Shown here: positions 1-4,116 of the stretch, piece after piece | How positions within the stretch are numbered: the first letter of the stretch is position 1 | Layout of the letters: each line of letters opens with the position of its first letter | NCBI GenBank assembly: GCA_947384645.1 | Contig: CANDHX010000076.1 | Span: 1-6,612 of the forward strand | DNA length: 6,612 nucleotides | Reading direction: 5' to 3' | Source: an uncultured Mycoplasmatota bacterium | GTDB taxonomy: Bacteria > Bacillota_I > Bacilli_A > RF39 > UBA660 | Notes under the pieces: generated by a model | What the model saw: only the letters and a program-made list of their open reading frames with translations | What the model was told of the DNA's origin: nothing | The model's database searches: none | Translations under genes and position numbers: made by a program

Positions 1-44
1 ATTCCGGATTGTGACTGGAGTTCAGACGTGTGCTCTTCCGATCT
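1..44. other. Sequencing adapter contamination (Illumina TruSeq read-2 adapter), not genomic
   Basis: Bases 11-44 match the Illumina TruSeq read-2 (P7 side) primer, running from GTGACTGGAG to CTCTTCCGATCT. Bases 1-2 (AT) fit the end of the P7 flow-cell sequence. Bases 3-10 (TCCGGATT) sit exactly where the 8-nt i7 index would be; reading them as an index is an inference. Genomic sequence therefore begins at about base 45. Read on the minus strand, the adapter adds the well-known artefact peptide IGRAHV and a TGA stop (22-24) to the adjacent gene. Confidence 0.97.
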
Positions 45-1032
45 TAACATAATTATTTGTAACAGCACCTCGAAAATAGTATGATGTTCCGTAATCATCA
101 CTCATCGAATATACTCCTTCGTCAGTTGTGGCTGCATTCGCAAAATTGGGAGAACTACTTTTTGCTTGATTTCTAATTTTTTGTACTACGTTAGCACTAG
201 TCCACCGTGCATACAATGTCTGATTACCTGATTGTCTTAAGTAAGAATTGCTTTTGACCATACTTCCGCCTGTTTTAGAAGTGAACCAGCCGACAAAACC
301 ATATCCAGATCTACGAGGCATAGGAAGTTCTCCGTATCTCTTTCCTAATCCCACTTTGATACTCGTTGTATCTACACTTCCCCCATTTGGGTCAAAAGTT
401 ACAGTAAATATATTCCCTCCGCCTCCACTTCCACCTGGAGTAGATGGACCAGATGGTTCTTCCGAATCTAGAGGTACATCGGGAAGTTGTTCGTCGTCAT
501 CTGTATGTTGATTCTCTCTACTTCCAAATCTTAAAGATGCGTACTGATATTCTTCATTATCTAAATCCTCTGATGAAGAAAACATAACTATAATTCTATA
601 AACTTCGTCCCCTAATTTTTTATCATCTAAATATTTTATATATTTTTGAGTTGTGGCTTCAAGACCAGATGTATCAAGATCTTCTGTATCCCATTTAGTT
701 AAAAAAATTCCTTTTACTCCTAATGAATTAAATAGTTCATGTCCGTCTAGAGAGGCATCATTACATTGATTAATATCACTAGATGCTAAAGCATCGCTAC
801 AAAGAACAGAAATATCACTCCCGATTATATCATCCGCTAAAGATGTATTATCTTCTAAATAAGCTCTAATAGTATTCGTTTTATAAATATATTCGGTATT
901 GTCGTATAAAGACTTCTTATGGACATTTATAAGCAAACCACTATATGCAGAAAAGAGAATTACGAGTATAACACATAATACACAAACTACTACAATCGTC
1001 TCTAAAAGTATAAAACCTTTTTTATAGTTCAT
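45..1032 (-). CDS. Type IV pilin-like surface protein with InlB-type B-repeat, 3'-truncated by contig end
   Basis: 329 genuine residues are visible and the C-terminus is missing. The N-terminus MNYKKG|FILLE is a class III prepilin signal with Gly6 before the cleavage site, Phe at +1 and Glu at +5, followed by a hydrophobic helix to about residue 35. A pilin-like stem with Cys79 and Cys90 follows (about 36-175), then an acidic and Pro/Gly/Ser-rich linker (about 176-207). Residues 208-277 form an InlB-type B-repeat (Listeria-Bacteroides repeat, Flg_new family), shown by VTFDPNGGS, the SGYGFVGWF core and the closing TLYARW. From about 284 it enters a module closely matching the 577-residue pilin-like protein at 2279-4012 (NFANAATTDEG, DDYGTSYYFRGAVTNNYV). 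Everything after Val329 (codon 46-48), except one base of the next codon, is adapter-derived, including the apparent stop. The start lies 3 nt after the stop of the upstream 148-residue pilin-like gene and has a strong GAGGTGG site, suggesting translational coupling. The likely role is a minor pilin or adhesin displayed on a pilus or pseudopilus; its ligand is unknown. Confidence 0.88.
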
Positions 1033-1035
1033 TAA

Positions 1036-1482
1036 TTACCACCTCATCGTACAAGTAATATCATCTGTAATGTTTCTTAGTTCTAAAGCCCCTTCAGTAT
1101 TATTAACTTCTAAAGTATGATTGTTTTCAAAATTCCAATTACCACTTTTGCTCTCACATACTAAATCTTGTTCACTAAAAGCATTCGAAGAAACATACTT
1201 TACCTTTAAAGATTTACCATATACTACATCTTCTTTAAGATAATAAGTCTCAGAATTCAAATATTGACCATATTTACCAGTTTCAGAATGTGTTTCAACA
1301 TTATAACTGATAAATTTTACATAAAAAGGCTCCCTATTAAGATTGTCGATTAATTCAGCATTGTATCTTTCCAATATCGTTTTATTAGCTATGTAATTAC
1401 TCAGTAAAGCAGCAATGATTGCAAGAAAAACTAAAAAGAAAGAATAAATTAAAGAAGTTGCTATAAATCCACTTTTCTTCAT
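1036..1482 (-). CDS. Small type IV pilin-like (pseudopilin) protein lacking Glu at +5
   Basis: 148 residues. The N-terminus MKKSG|FIATS resembles a short prepilin leader: basic residues, then Gly5 and Phe6. A hydrophobic helix runs over about residues 6-30, and a polar, probably extracellular domain fills the rest, with Cys109 and Cys144 as a possible disulfide pair. The +5 position after Gly is Ser10, not the usual Glu; this recalls the GspK/PilX-type minor pseudopilins, where that Glu can be absent, but no specific family is claimed. The start has an AAGG site (1491-1494) 8 nt upstream. The last codons (Met-Arg-Trp) contain the ribosome binding site of the following pilin-like gene. Transcription probably starts at the extended -10 element at 1507-1515. 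Its position beside two canonical pilin-like genes suggests a minor pilin or tip subunit; an uncleaved bitopic membrane protein is the alternative. Confidence 0.8.
   Translation of the reverse strand: MKKSGFIATSLIYSFFLVFLAIIAALLSNYIANKTILERYNAELIDNLNREPFYVKFISYNVETHSETGKYGQYLNSETYYLKEDVVYGKSLKVKYVSSNAFSEQDLVCESKSGNWNFENNHTLEVNNTEGALELRNITDDITCTMRW
1039..1045 (-). promoter_or_regulatory. Ribosome binding site of the truncated pilin-like gene, inside the upstream gene
   Basis: The minus strand reads GAGGTGG, a strong anti-16S match, followed by 6 nt and then the ATG at 1032-1030. It overlaps the final codons (end of Met, Arg, Trp) of the 148-residue pilin-like gene, whose TAA is separated from the ATG by only 3 nt. 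A ribosome finishing the first gene can re-initiate on the second, so the two products are probably made together. Confidence 0.8.
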
Positions 1483-1506
1483 ATTATCTACCTTATTCTA
1501 ATGAAA

Positions 1507-1515
1507 ATTATAACA
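1507..1515 (-). promoter_or_regulatory. Extended -10 promoter for the two distal pilin-like genes
   Basis: The minus strand reads TGTTATAAT, a perfect TGn-TATAAT extended -10. The -35 position about 17 nt upstream (TATATT) is poor, as tolerated for extended -10 promoters. Transcription would start near base 1500, giving an untranslated leader of about 18 nt that carries the AAGG site before the ATG at 1482. A weak terminator lies just upstream. Such motifs arise by chance in AT-rich DNA, so support is positional and sequence-based only. Confidence 0.5.
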
Positions 1516-1545
1516 CAAAAGGATTCAAAAATATATAATAAAAAG

Positions 1546-1573
1546 AAAAAATGTGATTTTTGACAACACATTT
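1546..1573 (-). terminator. Weak intrinsic terminator after the SUOX-like membrane protein gene
   Basis: On the minus strand AAATGTG (1573-1567) pairs with CACATTT (1555-1549) across an 11-nt loop. A run of T (1551-1546) follows, then one C and four more T. It begins about 20 nt after the TAG stop at 1594. The 7-bp stem has only two or three GC pairs, so termination is probably partial. The opposite strand has no T tract, so it would act only in the direction of the genes. Confidence 0.5.
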
Positions 1574-1593
1574 AATCCCAAAATTAATCTATA

Positions 1594-2241
1594 CTACTCT
1601 CCAACTGTTGTATCATCGATAGTAACATCGTTATCTATGTTATGCGCCACGTATATATTCACTAATTGAGTAAGAGAATAACTATAATTTTCTCCGACAT
1701 TTAATAGCATTACTGATTGTTTGTCATCAATATTCTTATTATCTTTTAAAAATACTATAAACATTTTTTCTGTAACTTTACTCAAATCATAAGTAATAGC
1801 TGTACGATTATCTCCTTCAAAGGTCATTTCATGACTTTTGCTTTCATATATCTTAGTTTCTTCAAGTAAGTCTTTAACTTTTATACCGACATATTTATTT
1901 TTTACGACATTCCATCCAGTATCTATATTTGCATCGAATTCATATACTTTTAAATCCATGTTTTTGATTTCTGAGTCTGTAAGAGAACTTTGAAATGCAC
2001 CTGTGATAGTAAATTTGAATGATGGCAAATCGCCTTTAAACTCTTGTAAATTAGATATTTCATAAGCTTTAAGGTCATTGCCTTTACCTATTTCATTATT
2101 ATCTTTCTTACCAAAAACAAATACAATTGTTCCGATTACTATTACAACTATAAATATTAATCCTATAATTGCTTTAGTAGAAACATTATTACCCCTTTTT
2201 GTAGTGTTTTCATTGTTAATTACATTTTCATTTTCTTTCAT
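1594..2241 (-). CDS. Membrane-anchored protein with SUOX-like (molybdopterin-oxidoreductase fold) outer domain, no cysteines
   Basis: 215 residues. A short Asn/Glu-rich cytoplasmic tail (1-20) is followed by one transmembrane helix (about 24-44) ending in FGKK, then an outer domain. That domain reads like a reduced sulfite-oxidase/molybdopterin-binding fold: FKFTITG near 75-81, a region like the 'leucine-x-x-leucine' segment (SLTDSEIKNMDL), then YVGIKVKDLLEE (117-128) resembling the family's 'w-x-G-v-x-L-x-dLL' motif, then a beta-rich part with MLLNVGENYS in the place of the 'G-x-x-x-R-L-v-x-P' strand. The assignment is by eye and tentative. The protein has no Cys, so it cannot hold molybdenum as sulfite oxidase does; a binding or structural role is more likely. 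It starts 37 nt after the stop of the large pilin-like gene, with an AAAGG site (2253-2257) 11 nt before the ATG, so it is probably in that operon. Confidence 0.75.
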   Translation of the reverse strand: MKENENVINNENTTKRGNNVSTKAIIGLIFIVVIVIGTIVFVFGKKDNNEIGKGNDLKAYEISNLQEFKGDLPSFKFTITGAFQSSLTDSEIKNMDLKVYEFDANIDTGWNVVKNKYVGIKVKDLLEETKIYESKSHEMTFEGDNRTAITYDLSKVTEKMFIVFLKDNKNIDDKQSVMLLNVGENYSYSLTQLVNIYVAHNIDNDVTIDDTTVGE

Positions 2242-2278
2242 ATCTTTTAAAACCTTTCTTTTCTATCTATATTATTTT

Positions 2279-4012
2279 TTATGAAGCCCTATATGGATCT
2301 GACATAGTACCAGTTCCAATTAGAGTATTGAAGTATTCAGCATTTAAATTTATTACTGGTGATACAGCATCACTGACTTCGACTGACACAGGTCTCAAAC
2401 CATAAGTGTTATATAAATTAAAAACATAGGCATAACTGCCAGCATGACTAGGCGTGAGTGACCAAATCGATGCATTTTTATTTGGATTGTATAAATAATA
2501 TGTTGAATTAAATGTATTATATTTTCCACCCGCTGCTACTATCTCATCTGCTGTTATTAAGCCTACCGGATATGTTAATGCTCCATTTCCTTTCTCTGTA
2601 TCACTCACTGTAAATGCATCATTCTTCTGAGGACATACAAATGTTGGATGTACATTATTATAGTTTACTGATTCTACCCCCAATCTTGCATATGCTCCAT
2701 ATGCTGTCCAATTTTTTCCATAGCCTAATCCTGTATCGTCACTAAACCCTGATTTTTCTTTTCCAAGTATACTTCTATCATTACAGAATATTTTATCAAC
2801 TATTGCTCCACTAAATCCATTGTCCACTATATTCGTTTTATACCACTCATCTACAACTTTCTTTATATCTGAATCGGCTGTATTTGTTTGAGCTTGTTCT
2901 CTACTTGTACTGGTTGTCGTTCCACTTGGTCCATACATCCATCCCACATATTTTACATCATTATATTTTGTATTGTACTTTTGAGACATATGTGTAAATT
3001 TATTTGCCGTATCTGTTCCATTTGCATGGGCACTCGTCCCATCATAAAGAATACGCACACTTCCGTCTCCATTGACTCTGATTATTCTCCAATACATATC
3101 ATCTCCAATTGATACATGTTTTCTACAATTATAATTAAACCTTGTATCACTTTGACATTCTTTTAAAGATTTAAATGTTTTTGAATAAATTTTATTATTA
3201 ATATTTTCACCTACATAAATATCTTCGTTCCATGTTCCAAATTTTACATAATTGTTTGTTACAGCTCCTCTATAATAATAACTTGTTCCATAGTCATCTT
3301 CAAGTGTGCATATTCCTTCATCTGTTGTTGCAGGATTAGCAAAATTTATTGTACTACAATCAGTTCGAGCCGTATTCTTAATTTTTTCTATCAAACTATC
3401 TTCTTTTTTAATCCACCTAGCATATAATGTTTTATTACCATCCATGGCAATACTAGTTTTTTTTTCTCCTCCACTAGAAGATGTATACCATCCATCGAAA
3501 GTATATCCAGATTTGATTGGAGACGGAAAACCACTTGCTGTTTCGCCTGTTTTTACTTGTCTTTCCGAATACTTTGCACCTTCATTCATGAATGTAAGAG
3601 TATAATACGTATCACTAGGATTTGAAGTCGAACCACCACTAGATGATATAGGAGGATATTTAAAATCCAATACCCCTTTATCGTTAACTTTCACTCTAAC
3701 GAAGTCATCATCACTTATATTTTCTCCTGTTTCAACATCTACGATTTTCTCGTTCAAAAAACCCTTGTCTCTCAAAGTTCCAATAGATATGTCGACATAA
3801 TCTGAACCATCATATAAAGCTTTAATCGTATCTGGATACATAGAAACATACGCATCAGCTGCTGATACTATTTGAGAAATCATATTTTGAGTTGCAGTTA
3901 TTTTTTGTTTATTCATAGTTCTAATAAAATTTACAGAAAATATACCGACAACCACCATCAAAAGACCAATAATTATTATCAATTCGATTATCGTAAAACC
4001 GTTTTTTTTCAT
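2279..4012 (-). CDS. Large type IV pilin-like protein with InlB-type B-repeat and Cys-containing C-terminal domain
   Basis: 577 residues from the chosen start. MKKNG|FTIIE is a canonical class III prepilin signal (Gly5, Phe at +1, Glu at +5), with a hydrophobic helix to about residue 30. A pilin stem runs over about 31-120, typical of type IV pilin or pseudopilin fold, then a Ser/Gly linker (122-135). An InlB-type B-repeat spans about 136-200 (SGYTFDGWY core, TLYARW end). The C-terminal domain (about 209-577) has DDYGTSYYYRGAVTNNYV, YWRIIRVNGDGSVRILYDG (307-325), WSLTPS (517-522) and GLRPVSVEV then SPVINL near the end. This ending resembles the DUF6273-like and C-type-lectin-like bacterial surface modules ('W-x-L-x-S ... 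G-x-RPV-x-x-L'), by eye only. Cys residues 219, 235, 286, 296, 410 and 460 allow three disulfides. An in-frame ATG at 4024 would add MKRI but touches the AAAGGA site with no spacing, so 4012 is preferred. It is first in an operon behind the promoter at 4064-4092. A displayed adhesin-like minor pilin is the likely role; the ligand is unknown. Confidence 0.88.
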   Translation of the reverse strand: MKKNGFTIIELIIIIGLLMVVVGIFSVNFIRTMNKQKITATQNMISQIVSAADAYVSMYPDTIKALYDGSDYVDISIGTLRDKGFLNEKIVDVETGENISDDDFVRVKVNDKGVLDFKYPPISSSGGSTSNPSDTYYTLTFMNEGAKYSERQVKTGETASGFPSPIKSGYTFDGWYTSSSGGEKKTSIAMDGNKTLYARWIKKEDSLIEKIKNTARTDCSTINFANPATTDEGICTLEDDYGTSYYYRGAVTNNYVKFGTWNEDIYVGENINNKIYSKTFKSLKECQSDTRFNYNCRKHVSIGDDMYWRIIRVNGDGSVRILYDGTSAHANGTDTANKFTHMSQKYNTKYNDVKYVGWMYGPSGTTTSTSREQAQTNTADSDIKKVVDEWYKTNIVDNGFSGAIVDKIFCNDRSILGKEKSGFSDDTGLGYGKNWTAYGAYARLGVESVNYNNVHPTFVCPQKNDAFTVSDTEKGNGALTYPVGLITADEIVAAGGKYNTFNSTYYLYNPNKNASIWSLTPSHAGSYAYVFNLYNTYGLRPVSVEVSDAVSPVINLNAEYFNTLIGTGTMSDPYRAS

Positions 4013-4024
4013 AATTCGCTTCAT

Positions 4025-4030
4025 TCCTTT
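4025..4030 (-). promoter_or_regulatory. Ribosome binding site that decides the start of the large pilin-like gene
   Basis: The minus strand reads AAAGGA, abutting the first ATG (4024-4022) with zero spacing but lying 12 nt before the second in-frame ATG (4012-4010). Zero spacing is incompatible with normal initiation, while 12 nt is long but usable. The shorter leader MKKNG is also a normal prepilin leader, so the second ATG is favoured. Confidence 0.55.
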
Positions 4031-4063
4031 ATTACATTTTTACCGTTTCCCTATCATACAAAG

Positions 4064-4092
4064 ATTATATAATAATAATCTCAATATTGCAA
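4064..4092 (-). promoter_or_regulatory. Sigma-70-type promoter of the pilin-like operon
   Basis: The minus strand has TTGCAA (4092-4087), a 17-nt spacer, and a perfect TATAAT (4069-4064). Transcription would start near 4057, leaving a leader of about 45 nt to the ATG at 4012. The -10 lies inside an inverted repeat, AGATTAT / ATAATCT with a 6-nt loop (4062-4081), which could bind a dimeric regulator or simply reflect AT-richness. The stop codon of nifJ is only about 25 nt upstream of the -35 and no convincing terminator separates them, so some read-through from nifJ is possible. Confidence 0.65.
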
Positions 4093-4116
4093 ATATTTAC
4101 TTTCTTTTAAATAAAA

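Noticed and set aside
22..24. TGA stop codon of the left-most pilin-like gene
   Set aside because: It lies within the sequencing adapter, so it says nothing about the real end of the gene or the genetic code.
1561..1566. TTGTCA (minus strand) as a -35 box
   Set aside because: No good -10 lies 16-18 nt downstream; the best hexamer there is TTTTAT. The sequence is the loop of the proposed terminator.
4062..4081. Hairpin AGATTAT / ATAATCT as the nifJ terminator
   Set aside because: The stem is nearly all AT and only three T follow it. It coincides with the -10 of a good promoter, so a terminator role is not supported.
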